Shown one piece after another: positions 16,110 to 24,479 of a stretch of 64,000 nt of DNA. Each line of letters opens with the position of its first letter. The first letter of the stretch is position 1. A model generated the notes under the pieces. It did no database searches, was not told the DNA's origin, and saw only the letters and a list, made by a program, of their open reading frames with translations. A program made the translations under genes and the position numbers. Where the stretch lies: assembly GCF_040801915.1 (NCBI RefSeq), contig NZ_JBFMIA010000011.1:35331-99330 (forward strand), given 5' to 3'. The stretch is from Jeotgalibacillus marinus. Lineage in GTDB: Bacteria; Bacillota; Bacilli; Bacillales; Jeotgalibacillaceae.

Positions 16110-17111
16110 ATGATTACATACTTTAAACAAAACCGTTTTTCTTCGTTGTTAGCGAGCCTTATACTTATAGCAATCTTTACACTTGCAGGCTGCGGCAATG
16201 ACAAAGAAAGTTCTGGAAAAATGGAAGGTTCAAATGAAGCAAAAACGACGGAAAATAAGTACTATCAGGTGGAACACGCAATGGGAACAACCGAAATTAA
16301 AGAGACACCTAAACGTGTAGTTATATTAACAAATGAAGGCACAGAAGCCCTGTTTGCATTGGGGGTACAACCGGTAGGTGCAGTTCAATCGTGGACGGGT
16401 GACCCTTGGTACGATCATATGAAGAATGAAATGACAGATGTAGTAAGCGTTGGTAAAGAAGGGGAGCCGAGCTTAGAAACAATCGCTTCATTACAACCGG
16501 ATTTGATCATCGGTAACAAAATGCGTCATGAAAAAATTTATGAACAATTAAATGCAATTGCTCCAACCGTATTTGCTGAAACATTACGTGGTGATTGGAA
16601 AGAAAACTTCAAACTTTATGCAGAGGCAGTCCAAAAAGAGGAAGAAGGTAACAAAGTAATCGCCAATTTTGATCAAAGGGTTGAAGATTTGCAAGGTGAA
16701 CTCGGTGAAAAGTTAAATCAAAAAGTATCCATTGTTCGTTTCATGCCTGGAGATGTTCGGATATATCATAAAGATAATTTTTCTGCTGTAATCCTGGACC
16801 AGTTAGGTTTTGCCCGTCCTGAAGGACAAGATCAACCAGACTTTGCAGAAAAAAATGCAACAAAAGAGCGTATCCCTGCAATGGATGGTGACATTTTATT
16901 CTACTTCACATATGATCCAGCAGAGAATCAAGGTGAAGCAATGAAATTAGAACAAGAATGGATCAATGACCCATTATTCAATAATTTAAATGTAGCTCAA
17001 AACAACAACATCCATAGAGTAGATGATGCTATTTGGAATACGGCTGGTGGTGTTAAAGCAGCTAATTTATTTTTAGATGATATCGAAAAATATTTCTTAG
17101 AAGACAAATAA
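16110..17111 (+). CDS. Ferric siderophore-binding lipoprotein
   Basis: 333 residues. The signal peptide ends in the lipobox LAGC near residue 29, so the protein is lipid-anchored to the outer face of the membrane. The mature part is a class III periplasmic-binding-protein fold: PKRVVILTNEGTEALFALGV at the start of lobe 1, SLETIASLQPDLIIGNKMRHE, and a closing helix with DDAIWNTAGGVKAANLFLDD. This resembles the YfiY/FecB/FhuD group for carboxylate siderophores. Transcribed divergently from the permease operon with its own Fur box. AAGGAG at 16095-16100 fixes ATG 16110; the frame extends upstream to 16080 without a binding site. It presumably captures the siderophore made by the operon at 3532-10169. 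Confidence 0.9.
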   Translation: MITYFKQNRFSSLLASLILIAIFTLAGCGNDKESSGKMEGSNEAKTTENKYYQVEHAMGTTEIKETPKRVVILTNEGTEALFALGVQPVGAVQSWTGDPWYDHMKNEMTDVVSVGKEGEPSLETIASLQPDLIIGNKMRHEKIYEQLNAIAPTVFAETLRGDWKENFKLYAEAVQKEEEGNKVIANFDQRVEDLQGELGEKLNQKVSIVRFMPGDVRIYHKDNFSAVILDQLGFARPEGQDQPDFAEKNATKERIPAMDGDILFYFTYDPAENQGEAMKLEQEWINDPLFNNLNVAQNNNIHRVDDAIWNTAGGVKAANLFLDDIEKYFLEDK

Positions 17112-17222
17112 AAGACGCATGTTCATATCACAGATCATCATCACTAATTATTACATATAGTCCATTAATATACTAAAGTAAGCAAATAAAAATGTCTCTT
17201 CACCATTCTCTGTGGCATCACG

Positions 17223-17259
17223 AAACCCCTTCTCTTAACGGAGAGGGGGTTTGTCTTTT
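17223..17259 (+). terminator. Terminator after the binding-protein gene
   Basis: AAACCCCTTCTC pairs with GAGAGGGGGTTT (one G-T wobble) and is followed by GTCTTTT. It lies 110 bp after the stop; nothing else is visible in 17112-17222. Confidence 0.8.
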
Positions 17260-17370
17260 CAAGATCTTTTAATCTGGGGGTAACCTCATTCAATCTATGA
17301 TCGATCGAATAAGGCTACTGAAAATAATGGGGTCTACCACAACAAAACAAATATGAGGAGAAACTCAAGC

Positions 17371-17613
17371 TTATTTAAGTTCAGCAAACTTAATAAATGT
17401 TCTTTCATCTTCAATCAAGCCGCACGCAGCACATTGAACACGATAGTCTGGTCCTTTGTAAGACATGTGAATGGGGGAGAGTTGATCGTTTTTGTACTCT
17501 TCTATTATTTCACCCGACTGAGGATCTATTTTAATTGGAAGAGGTTCTTGCTTAATCATATTGAAACGAGTACGATTCGTTTTACAGTTTGGACAACAAT
17601 ATGGTACGGACAT
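17371..17613 (-). CDS. Small zinc-ribbon protein
   Basis: 80 residues starting at ATG 17613, with AAAGGAG just upstream; a TTG start at 17631 would include that site and is unlikely. CPNCK near the start and CAACG near residue 60 form a four-cysteine zinc ribbon with about 40 residues between the knuckles. The middle contains PLPIKIDPQSGEIIEEY. I recognise no specific family; such proteins are common orphans in bacilli. It stands alone between the iron island and the LysR locus. The 17614-17860 stretch shows no supported gene; the long plus-strand frame at 17353-17805 is its antisense shadow. Confidence 0.7.
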   Translation of the reverse strand: MSVPYCCPNCKTNRTRFNMIKQEPLPIKIDPQSGEIIEEYKNDQLSPIHMSYKGPDYRVQCAACGLIEDERTFIKFAELK

Positions 17614-17860
17614 TTTATATTCTCCTTTCAAGTATATTCATGGAATTATTTTTTACAGGTTTTGAAGAATTTATGTAAACTTTATTTTTATGGAGGACAT
17701 CATTATGTCGAGAAAGTGCTAAAATTCACTGACTTCTTCAATCGCGAACATGATGGTATATCAGACTTCTTGAATTGGAAAGTGAAAGCGAGGATTAAAA
17801 TTTAGTATAGATTCCTCTCTTATGATCAAAAGAACGAAATAAGAGCGCTTTCATTTTCTG

Positions 17861-18778
17861 TTACTGCTTTTCAACTAAGACTGTGTCAATGGTTTGATAT
17901 TGAAAAGTAGTTAGAAATTGTAGAAACAATTCGATTGTTCTTGTTTTAAATTTTGATGTATTCATGACGCAGAAATATTGTCTCTCTATCGAATAATTTT
18001 TTATTTTAAGTGGAGTAATCGTTTGTGAAAAAATCTCTTTTTGGATGGCCGATTTTGAAATGACAGAAATACCTAAGTATTCCTCTACTGATCGCTTAAT
18101 CGCTTGAGGTGTACCAAAAGACATCATCTTTTTAGGGGAAAAATTTAAATTAGAAAACATTTCTTCTGTTAATTTCCTTGTGCTTGAACCAATGTTTCTT
18201 AAAATCCAACTTTCATTTGCTAATTCTTCTAAGTCTACTTCTCTTGAACGTGCGAGTCGATGGTTTGAAGGAACAATGATCACCAATTCGTCTTTCATTA
18301 AAGGGAATACCTCCGTTTTATTCCTATCTATATGGAAATCGTCTAGGATTCCAAGATCAAGATCTCTATTTAATAAATGGGATGTAATGTTCTCTTTATT
18401 TTTTATTGTAATGTTCGGTGAAACATTTGGATATTTACAAACGAATTTTGATATGAGTGTCGGCAAAATATATTCACCAAATGAATAATCACTACCAATT
18501 GATAGTGGACCATCTGCTTCGTTGATCAAATTATCAATCTCTTTTTGGACTTGTGCGTACTGATCTACAATGTTTTTAGAATGGAAATATAAAATTTCCC
18601 CTGCTTTTGTTAGCCGTACGTACTTATTTGAACGCTCAAATAGTTGTATACCATAGTAGTTTTCTAGTTTTTTGATATGGAGAGACACTGCAGATTGGGT
18701 AAGATGTAGTACTTCAGCTGCTCTAGTGAAATTTTCTTTTTCAACTACGGTAGTAAATACGATAAAATGGCGGTCCAT
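17861..18778 (-). CDS. LysR-family transcriptional regulator
   Basis: 305 residues. The N-terminal winged helix-turn-helix reads FTTVVEKENFTRAAEVLHLT followed by QSAVSLHIKKLE, typical for LysR. The C-terminal two-lobe effector domain begins about residue 90 (GPLSIGSDYSFGEYILP). It is close in type to CysL/YwfK-like regulators, many of which control sulfur or amino-acid genes. AGGAGGAG lies 10 nt before ATG 18778 and 4 nt before the in-frame TTG 18784; the ATG is preferred. It is transcribed divergently, 145 bp from the desulfhydrase gene, the usual arrangement for control of the neighbour. Its co-inducer is unknown. Confidence 0.92.
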   Translation of the reverse strand: MDRHFIVFTTVVEKENFTRAAEVLHLTQSAVSLHIKKLENYYGIQLFERSNKYVRLTKAGEILYFHSKNIVDQYAQVQKEIDNLINEADGPLSIGSDYSFGEYILPTLISKFVCKYPNVSPNITIKNKENITSHLLNRDLDLGILDDFHIDRNKTEVFPLMKDELVIIVPSNHRLARSREVDLEELANESWILRNIGSSTRKLTEEMFSNLNFSPKKMMSFGTPQAIKRSVEEYLGISVISKSAIQKEIFSQTITPLKIKNYSIERQYFCVMNTSKFKTRTIELFLQFLTTFQYQTIDTVLVEKQ

Positions 18779-18923
18779 CTTCAAAAATCTCCTCCTAATC
18801 TATGTTTTTTATCTTACCATGATTTTTTTTTATGTCGATCATTAATTTTTTTAATTTTACATCTATTTTCAAATTAAATATGATTATAAATGTACATAAT
18901 ATTTTGAATAGGAGGAATATGGA

Positions 18924-19955
18924 GTGAATTTAACTTATCCACGTCGTGTATATACGGAATTTGTTACACCTCTACAACACCTAAAAAAACTATCAAGCAT
19001 GTTAGGTGGTCCTAATATTTTTGTGAAAAGAGATGATTTGCTTGGTTTAACAGGTGGTGGAAATAAAACAAGAAAACTTGAATTTTTAGTGGCTGATGCA
19101 TTAAAGCAAGGTGCAGACACGTTAATTACTACTGGTGGAGTCCAATCGAACCATTGCCGAATGACCCTTGCTGCTGCTGTTAAAGAAGGGTTAAAGTGCC
19201 GTTTGATCATCGAGGAAAGAAATCACAAATACAATCCACAAGATAACGGGAATGTTTTTCTTTTTAATTTGCTTGGTGCAGAACAGATTAAGGTTGTGCC
19301 TGATGGTACGGATGTTGCAAAAGAAATGGAAATCGTAAATGAAGAACTAAAAAAAGATGGAAGAAAAGGCTATATCGTTGCTGAGGGTGGTGGGAATGAC
19401 CTTGGAGCTCTTGGCTATGTAAATGGTGCGCAAGAAATCTTAAAGCAAGCATCTGAAATGGGAATATCACTAGACCATATCGTAACACCAAGTGGTAGTG
19501 GAGGGACTCATGCTGGCTTAGTGACGGGATTTTATGCGAGTGGTAGCGGAATTCCTGTCACAGGAATTAATGTTCGAAGGAAGAAAGCTGCTCAAGAAGA
19601 AAAAGTTTATAATATTGTGAAGTTAGCTAGGCAGCGTATCGATTTTAATGAAGAAATTCCTAGAGAGGCAGTAAAATGCTTTGATGAATATTTAGGTCCT
19701 GGCTATGCGATCCCAACCGATAAAACATTTGAAGCGATACATTTGTTAGCTCAAACAGAAGGTCTCTTACTTGATCCTGTTTATACTGGAAAAACAATGG
19801 CAGGAATTATTGGTTTAGTAGAAAAAGGATATTTCGAGGGGCAGAAGAATGTTTTATTTCTTCATACAGGTGGAACCCCATGCATTTACGCGAATACGTC
19901 TACTATATTAGAACATAATCACTCATACGTAGAAACACTGGTAGAGAGTAGGTAA
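18924..19955 (+). CDS. dcyD: D-cysteine desulfhydrase-like PLP enzyme
   Basis: 343 residues, fold-type II PLP protein of the ACC deaminase/D-cysteine desulfhydrase family. IFVKRDDLLGLTGGGNKTRKLE contains the PLP lysine near residue 50; TGGVQSNHCRMT is the substrate loop; TPSGSGGTHAGL binds the phosphate; FLHTGGTPCIYA is near the end. D-cysteine desulfhydrase makes pyruvate, sulfide and ammonia from D-cysteine via 2-aminoacrylate. DcyD is favoured by overall resemblance; ACC deaminase or a broader D-amino-acid lyase is possible. GTG start with AGGAGG 8 nt upstream. First of four co-directional genes, the last of which (RidA) handles exactly the enamine or imine this chemistry releases. Confidence 0.85.
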   Translation: MNLTYPRRVYTEFVTPLQHLKKLSSMLGGPNIFVKRDDLLGLTGGGNKTRKLEFLVADALKQGADTLITTGGVQSNHCRMTLAAAVKEGLKCRLIIEERNHKYNPQDNGNVFLFNLLGAEQIKVVPDGTDVAKEMEIVNEELKKDGRKGYIVAEGGGNDLGALGYVNGAQEILKQASEMGISLDHIVTPSGSGGTHAGLVTGFYASGSGIPVTGINVRRKKAAQEEKVYNIVKLARQRIDFNEEIPREAVKCFDEYLGPGYAIPTDKTFEAIHLLAQTEGLLLDPVYTGKTMAGIIGLVEKGYFEGQKNVLFLHTGGTPCIYANTSTILEHNHSYVETLVESR

Positions 19956-20100
19956 CTGGTAACCAAAGCCTTTGTACGGTGTTTTGTCAATGAAGAGCTA
20001 TCCGAAAGGGGCGGTTAGCATCTTCTTCTTTTATGCACCTTACAAGGGGAAATGATGAATATTTTTTTGAAAGCGGATTCATCTAAAAGGGGATGGGGTT

Positions 20101-21540
20101 TTGAAAAAAGAAGAAGAAAAAAGACTTGAAATGTATGGGGGAGTATTTGGTGGTTTAATTCCTTTACTTATTTTAATTGCTTTTTTAATTACATTATCCA
20201 TTGCTCAAAGAGGTGGCACACAAGCTTTTTGGGCTGGTGGTTGGGTTGCTTTATCAGTTGGATTACTGCTTGCCAAAAATAAGAATCATTATATTAGTAC
20301 TTTCATGAAAGGCATGTCTCAAAAAAATGGCATTGTCATTGTCGTGGCATGGATATTTGCAGCAATCTTCGGACAAATTGTACAAGCTGCTGGTTTGGTT
20401 GATGGGATCCTATGGTTCGGTTTAACAACAGGTGCTCAAGGCGCTGTATTCACAGTACTTGCATTTTTCTTAGCCATGCTATTTTCTGTTGGTACTGGGA
20501 CTTCAAACGGAACTTACCTAGCTTTACTTCCTGTTCTTTACCCGGCTGGTGTGTTATTAGGCGCCGATCCAACGATGCTCGCAGTAGCCATCCTAGGTGG
20601 TGGAGTTTTTGGTGATAATGTTGCACCCGTATCAGATACAACAATTGCGTCTGCATACTCACAGGGGGCAACATTGAATGGGGTTGTACGAAGTCGCTTC
20701 CCGCTTGCGATTTCAGCGAGTATTATAGCGATCATCGTCCTGTTTTTTGCTGGGGGAGGGGGGACAGTAGCTGATGTACCAGAAATGGAAGCTGCTAATT
20801 TAGATCCTAAAGGTCTCCTTATGTTAATTAGTTTGGCGGTAGTCATTATTTTTGCATTAGCAAAGAGACATGTCGTTGAATCACTCATTTATGGAAATAT
20901 TTCCGCGATTATCCTAGGTTTAGTAACTGGAAAATTAAATTTAGGGAGCGTTTTTAGTATTCCGGGAAACCCAGGAGATAGTACCGGATTGATAGAAGTA
21001 GGTATTGCTAGTGTGACAGGGACGATTGTATTTGCCTTATTTATTCTAGCCCTTACTCAAGTGATGATCGATAGTGGAGTGATGGACACCTTTCTTAAAT
21101 GGGTTCAAAAAAGGAATATTAAGTCACACCGTCAAGCAGAGTTTTCGATTATGTCAGTTGCAGGAATTGCATCCGTTGTCATTTCGGCAAGTGCACCTGT
21201 CTTATTGGTAATAGGTTCTACGTTTGTTAACCCATTTGGAAAGCGCTTTAATTTATCTCCGGAGCGAAGAGCAAATGTCATGGAGTGCATGGTGGTTGTT
21301 GTGTTTTTCATGATCCCTTGGAATCTATCTGTCATCGTATGGTATAATACGTTGACTTCTACTGCTCAAGCTTGGAATGTTGCATACCCGAGTCTACTAT
21401 CATCTTTCTTAAATCCATATTCATGGGCAATGTTAGCTGTACTGCTTTTCTCGGTCATCACAGGTTGGAACCGTACATTGTCTAATGGTGTCTCAAGGAA
21501 AGACGGCGATACTGAATTAAGTGAAGTTAAAGAAGCATAA
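20101..21540 (+). CDS. NhaC-family Na+/H+ antiporter-like carrier
   Basis: 479 residues, 11-13 membrane helices. Conserved elements include FAAIFGQIVQAAG, SVGTGTSNGTYLALLPVLYP and GGGVFGDNVAPVSDTTIASA, the ion-binding core of the NhaC/ArsB-like superfamily. Members exchange Na+ for H+, or move small organic molecules with Na+ (malate-lactate antiporter MleN, some amino-acid carriers). Its position 145 bp after a D-cysteine desulfhydrase and before a TauE/SafE permease favours an organic or sulfur-compound substrate over pH homeostasis; that is inference. TTG start preceded by AGGGGATGGGG. The 19956-20100 gap shows no clear terminator. Confidence 0.85.
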   Translation: MKKEEEKRLEMYGGVFGGLIPLLILIAFLITLSIAQRGGTQAFWAGGWVALSVGLLLAKNKNHYISTFMKGMSQKNGIVIVVAWIFAAIFGQIVQAAGLVDGILWFGLTTGAQGAVFTVLAFFLAMLFSVGTGTSNGTYLALLPVLYPAGVLLGADPTMLAVAILGGGVFGDNVAPVSDTTIASAYSQGATLNGVVRSRFPLAISASIIAIIVLFFAGGGGTVADVPEMEAANLDPKGLLMLISLAVVIIFALAKRHVVESLIYGNISAIILGLVTGKLNLGSVFSIPGNPGDSTGLIEVGIASVTGTIVFALFILALTQVMIDSGVMDTFLKWVQKRNIKSHRQAEFSIMSVAGIASVVISASAPVLLVIGSTFVNPFGKRFNLSPERRANVMECMVVVVFFMIPWNLSVIVWYNTLTSTAQAWNVAYPSLLSSFLNPYSWAMLAVLLFSVITGWNRTLSNGVSRKDGDTELSEVKEA

Positions 21541-21564
21541 TACCTTCGTAAAGAGAGAGAAAAA

Positions 21565-22278
21565 ATGGAAAATATAATGATTTTGATTATTGTGGTTTTT
21601 TTCGCTTCACTGTTACAAGCAAGTACCGGATTTGGTTTTTCAATCGTAGGTACACCTTTTCTTTTATTACTTTTACCCGCTCAATCAGCGATTCAACTGA
21701 ATATCATCCTTTCACTTTGTCTTTCTATGTTTATGATTTATAGTATTAGAAATGAAGTGAATTTCCCTTTACTTAAAAGATTAATATTGGGAAGTCTAAT
21801 TGGAATCGTTCCTGGCTTGCTGTTGTATTTGTTTCTAAATATAGACATTTTTAAAATTATAGTTGGCACGATGATTATTCTTTTAACCATTCTACTTATT
21901 GCAAAAGTAACAATCAAACAAACAAACAGAAGAGATGCAGTTGCGGGAGGTATAGCTGGATTACTAACGACAAGTATAGGGGTTCCGGGTCCTCCATTAC
22001 TCCTCTATTTTTCAAGTACAAGTTTGGATAAAACAGCCCTTCGTAGCACGACCTTAGCCTACTATCTATTTATTTACTTGATCAGTTTAGTTATGCAAAT
22101 TTCATTTGGAGGAACAAATGCGGAGGTTTGGACGTCATCTCTAATCGCTCTCATTCCTCTAGTAGCTGGTATCGTTCTAGGACAGTATTTATTTAAATGG
22201 ATAAACCAAAGAGTATTCAGAATTATCACTTATGTTATACTTCTATTTACAGGTTGTTATATGTTAATCGGTTCATAA
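21565..22278 (+). CDS. TauE/SafE-family membrane permease
   Basis: 237 residues, about 8 membrane segments in two homologous halves. The first has SLLQASTGFGFSIVGTPFLLL and the second GGIAGLLTTSIGVPGPPLLLYF, the duplicated glycine-rich motif of the family. Members export or import sulfite, sulfoacetate and related anions. It lies 24 bp after the NhaC-family gene in the same orientation, so is cotranscribed. In this setting export of a sulfur anion or organic acid from D-cysteine breakdown is plausible but not proven. Confidence 0.85.
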   Translation: MENIMILIIVVFFASLLQASTGFGFSIVGTPFLLLLLPAQSAIQLNIILSLCLSMFMIYSIRNEVNFPLLKRLILGSLIGIVPGLLLYLFLNIDIFKIIVGTMIILLTILLIAKVTIKQTNRRDAVAGGIAGLLTTSIGVPGPPLLLYFSSTSLDKTALRSTTLAYYLFIYLISLVMQISFGGTNAEVWTSSLIALIPLVAGIVLGQYLFKWINQRVFRIITYVILLFTGCYMLIGS

Positions 22279-22351
22279 AGCTAAACTGGTAGTGTATGCA
22301 AGCTGTGAATCTATTAAATTATACTTAAAATAAGAGAGGGGAAATTAAAAA

Positions 22352-22726
22352 ATGGGCATTATTAACACAAAGAAGGCACCTCAAGCAATTGGACCATACT
22401 CACAAGGAGTCGTAGTCAACAATTTATTCTACAGCTCTGGACAAATTCCATTAACACCTAATGGAGAATTAGTTGAAGGCGGAGTGATTGAACAAACACA
22501 CCAGGTCTTTAATAACTTAGAAGCCGTGTTAGATGAAGCAGGTGCCTCACTTGATACAGTGGTGAAAGCAACGGTTTTCATTAAAGACATGAATGATTTC
22601 CCTGTTATAAACGAGGTTTATGCAGAGTATTTTGGAGACCATAAGCCTGCAAGATCATGCGTTGAAGTTGCAAGGTTACCGAAAGATGTTCAAGTTGAAA
22701 TAGAAGTGATCGCGCTTGTTAAGTAG
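22352..22726 (+). CDS. ridA: RidA family enamine/imine deaminase
   Basis: 124 residues, the normal length for the trimeric YjgF/YER057c/UK114 family. It shows AIGPYSQGVVVNNLFYSSGQ, and near the end ARSCVEVARLPKDVQVEIEV, which includes the conserved arginine (RSCVEV) that binds the substrate carboxylate. RidA hydrolyses reactive 2-aminoacrylate and related enamines to ketoacids before they damage PLP enzymes. Placement at the end of an operon with a PLP desulfhydrase that releases 2-aminoacrylate is functionally coherent. It has its own RBS (GAGAGGGG) and is followed by a strong terminator. It may be a dedicated paralogue; the general bacillus RidA is normally found elsewhere. Confidence 0.94.
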   Translation: MGIINTKKAPQAIGPYSQGVVVNNLFYSSGQIPLTPNGELVEGGVIEQTHQVFNNLEAVLDEAGASLDTVVKATVFIKDMNDFPVINEVYAEYFGDHKPARSCVEVARLPKDVQVEIEVIALVK

Positions 22727-22735
22727 ATACTGAGA

Positions 22736-22774
22736 AAACGGCAAGAAGCTAAATGGGCTTCTTGCCGTTTTTTT
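22736..22774 (+). terminator. Terminator after ridA
   Basis: AACGGCAAGAAGC pairs with GCTTCTTGCCGTT, then TTTTTTT. About 105 bp starting here (22735-22838) recur at 24787-24892, showing that the start of the arbitrium-like region was duplicated together with this terminator. Confidence 0.92.
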
Positions 22775-23042
22775 ATGTCGATATAAAAGAGTGTGAATAT
22801 TTATAGGCGAAGATGTGAATGAAAACAATTTATTCCACGTACCGTCAATAATTTAGTGTAAATATGAGGATAGCCGAAGTTGTGGCATTGTAGTAAGGTA
22901 GGGATCGTTAAAATAAGTCGAAAAATCAGAAATTTTCATGAAAAAATCCACAGATGTGTTATACTCAGAAATAAGAGGAAGAGAGTATATCCTGATTTTT
23001 TCCGAAATAAACCGGTGGTAAAGTATGAACGTACAGAAGAGA

Positions 23043-23058
23043 AGCTCTTTAAAGAGCT
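23043..23058. promoter_or_regulatory. 16-bp perfect palindrome upstream of the receptor gene
   Basis: AGCTCTTTAAAGAGCT lies 48 bp before the likely GTG start of the AimR-like gene. It could be an operator or part of a short hairpin in the leader. The degraded second module lost this part, so no copy is available for comparison. The rest of 22839-23042 has no recognisable gene. Confidence 0.4.
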
Positions 23059-23105
23059 ATAGTTGAGCCTAGCATCTTTAAATCTTCCATACTGGAGTGA
23101 TCGGA

Positions 23106-24290
23106 GTGAAAACTTTAGACAAAACGTTTGGAGTTAGAGTAAAAGATATCTTGGAAAAACATGAAATTAAGCAAAAAGATCTAGCTGCAGACTGTGGAAT
23201 CAATATAAGTTCGCTAAACAAGATATTAAATGCAGGTAGAGAAAGTGACTTTCGCAAAATTTTAGCACTCATACAAAAAATAATTTTGATGGATGGCAAT
23301 TTACAGGAAGAAGAATTCATGTCATATTATATTCGTGAAATTCAGAACCCTATGAATATTAAGCCGGCGATGGAATATTGCGATACTCATGACATGCGAG
23401 AAACGTTAGAAATGCTGTGTGAAAGAGCTGATTATAAGGCTGATCACAAGAATAGGCTAAAAGAGTTTTCGACCATGTACAGGCTAAACATGGAGAGAAA
23501 AGATCAACAAGACGAAAAATATGTATCGAAAGAATTGTTCAATAAAGTCATTTCGCAGAATAACAAAACGAAAGAAATGAAAATATTCCAATTGATCTTA
23601 GAATTAGAGAACTATCATCAAGAAAGAAATTTTTATAAGTTAATAGCTTCTCTTCCGAAGTTAAAAAACCAACTTGATCAAAGTGAAAACAACTTCCAAA
23701 CACCATCATTTAAAATGCGCTTCAATAAACTGCTACAGACTATCTACTTACGAAATATATGTGATTTTAAGAAAGCAAGAGAATTAGCGAATGAAGCGCT
23801 TGATCTTTCAATTGGTAAACGATTTGATGCTGCATCCTATGTCAACCTTGGTGACTCCCATATACACGATGCAGACCCCACTCAAGCTATAAGGTACTTA
23901 GAAAAGAGTATAAAACTTTATAACGATATAGGATTAGATTTTGCGGCAAAAATGATGCGCAATAAGATTGAGTTTATCAGTATTTTGAGAGGACGAGAAA
24001 TTGACTGCATAAAAATCGAACAGAATGTAGCCTTGAAGTACATCATAAACGGTCAAAAAGAAGCAGCTTTAAAAATTCTTGATAAATTAGATATAACGCC
24101 TGAGAGGCTGTACATGAAAGGTGTGGCTACGGATGACCCTTCATATTTTTGGAAGTCCTTAGATGGATTTATGAAACGTGGAGATCGACTGTACGGGTTG
24201 TTTACCGTCCAAGAATTAAAGAGGTTAGGCGAGCGAGCGGACACGATTGACATGGTGTATAACAACATAGAAGAGGTGAAACACTCATGA
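23106..24290 (+). CDS. aimR: AimR-like arbitrium peptide receptor/regulator
   Basis: 394 residues. An N-terminal helix-turn-helix (about 10-45: IKQKDLAADCGINISSLNK) precedes an all-helical TPR-like body. The C-terminus, LYMKGVATDDPSYFWKSLDG then KRGDRLYGLFTVQELKRLG, parallels the AimR C-terminus of SPbeta-group phages as I remember it (LYYKGLATGN, then a GDR motif and ELLKRG). AimR proteins bind DNA and are released when a hexapeptide pheromone enters the TPR pocket. GGAG at 23094-23097 supports GTG 23106; GTG 23097 is the longer alternative. The stop overlaps the pheromone gene start (ATGA), typical of aimR-aimP. A Rap/NprR/PlcR-type receptor is the alternative. No phage genes surround it. 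Confidence 0.82.
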   Translation: MKTLDKTFGVRVKDILEKHEIKQKDLAADCGINISSLNKILNAGRESDFRKILALIQKIILMDGNLQEEEFMSYYIREIQNPMNIKPAMEYCDTHDMRETLEMLCERADYKADHKNRLKEFSTMYRLNMERKDQQDEKYVSKELFNKVISQNNKTKEMKIFQLILELENYHQERNFYKLIASLPKLKNQLDQSENNFQTPSFKMRFNKLLQTIYLRNICDFKKARELANEALDLSIGKRFDAASYVNLGDSHIHDADPTQAIRYLEKSIKLYNDIGLDFAAKMMRNKIEFISILRGREIDCIKIEQNVALKYIINGQKEAALKILDKLDITPERLYMKGVATDDPSYFWKSLDGFMKRGDRLYGLFTVQELKRLGERADTIDMVYNNIEEVKHS

Positions 24291-24421
24291 AACAACTATT
24301 ACTAACTTTGGCATTTGTTTGTTCGATTCTCGGACCTTTTGCGGAAGCTGAGCAGATATCAGTGACAGAAAACCATGTAGTTGCTCCAATTCATACATTA
24401 AGTGATGTTCCTCCAGGTTAG
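24287..24421 (+). CDS. aimP: AimP-like secreted pheromone precursor, copy 1
   Basis: 44 codons. MKQLLLTLAFVCSILGPFAE is a signal peptide with a probable cleavage after AEA (about residue 22); an acidic spacer EQISVTENHVVAPIHT follows and the precursor ends LSDVPPG. Arbitrium, Phr and PapR pheromones are the last 5-7 residues of such precursors, so SDVPPG or a close variant is the predicted signal. The ATG lies inside the receptor's stop (ATGA) with GAGGTG 7 nt upstream. The C-terminus differs from the RGA-type endings of known phage arbitrium peptides and is somewhat closer to SD(L/M)P-type PapR endings, so specificity may be new. Confidence 0.82.
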   Translation: MKQLLLTLAFVCSILGPFAEAEQISVTENHVVAPIHTLSDVPPG

Positions 24422-24479
24422 GCGAGCGAGAGGACGCGATTGACGTGGTGTATAACAACATTGGGGAGGCGAAACACGC

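Noticed and set aside
17353..17805. 150-codon plus-strand frame over the zinc-ribbon gene
   Set aside because: Antisense of a gene with two CxxC knuckles and a proper AAAGGAG site; the frame has no start signal and an unlikely composition.
22880..23062. 60-codon frame upstream of the AimR-like gene
   Set aside because: No ribosome site, very basic and irregular; more likely leader sequence of the receptor transcript.
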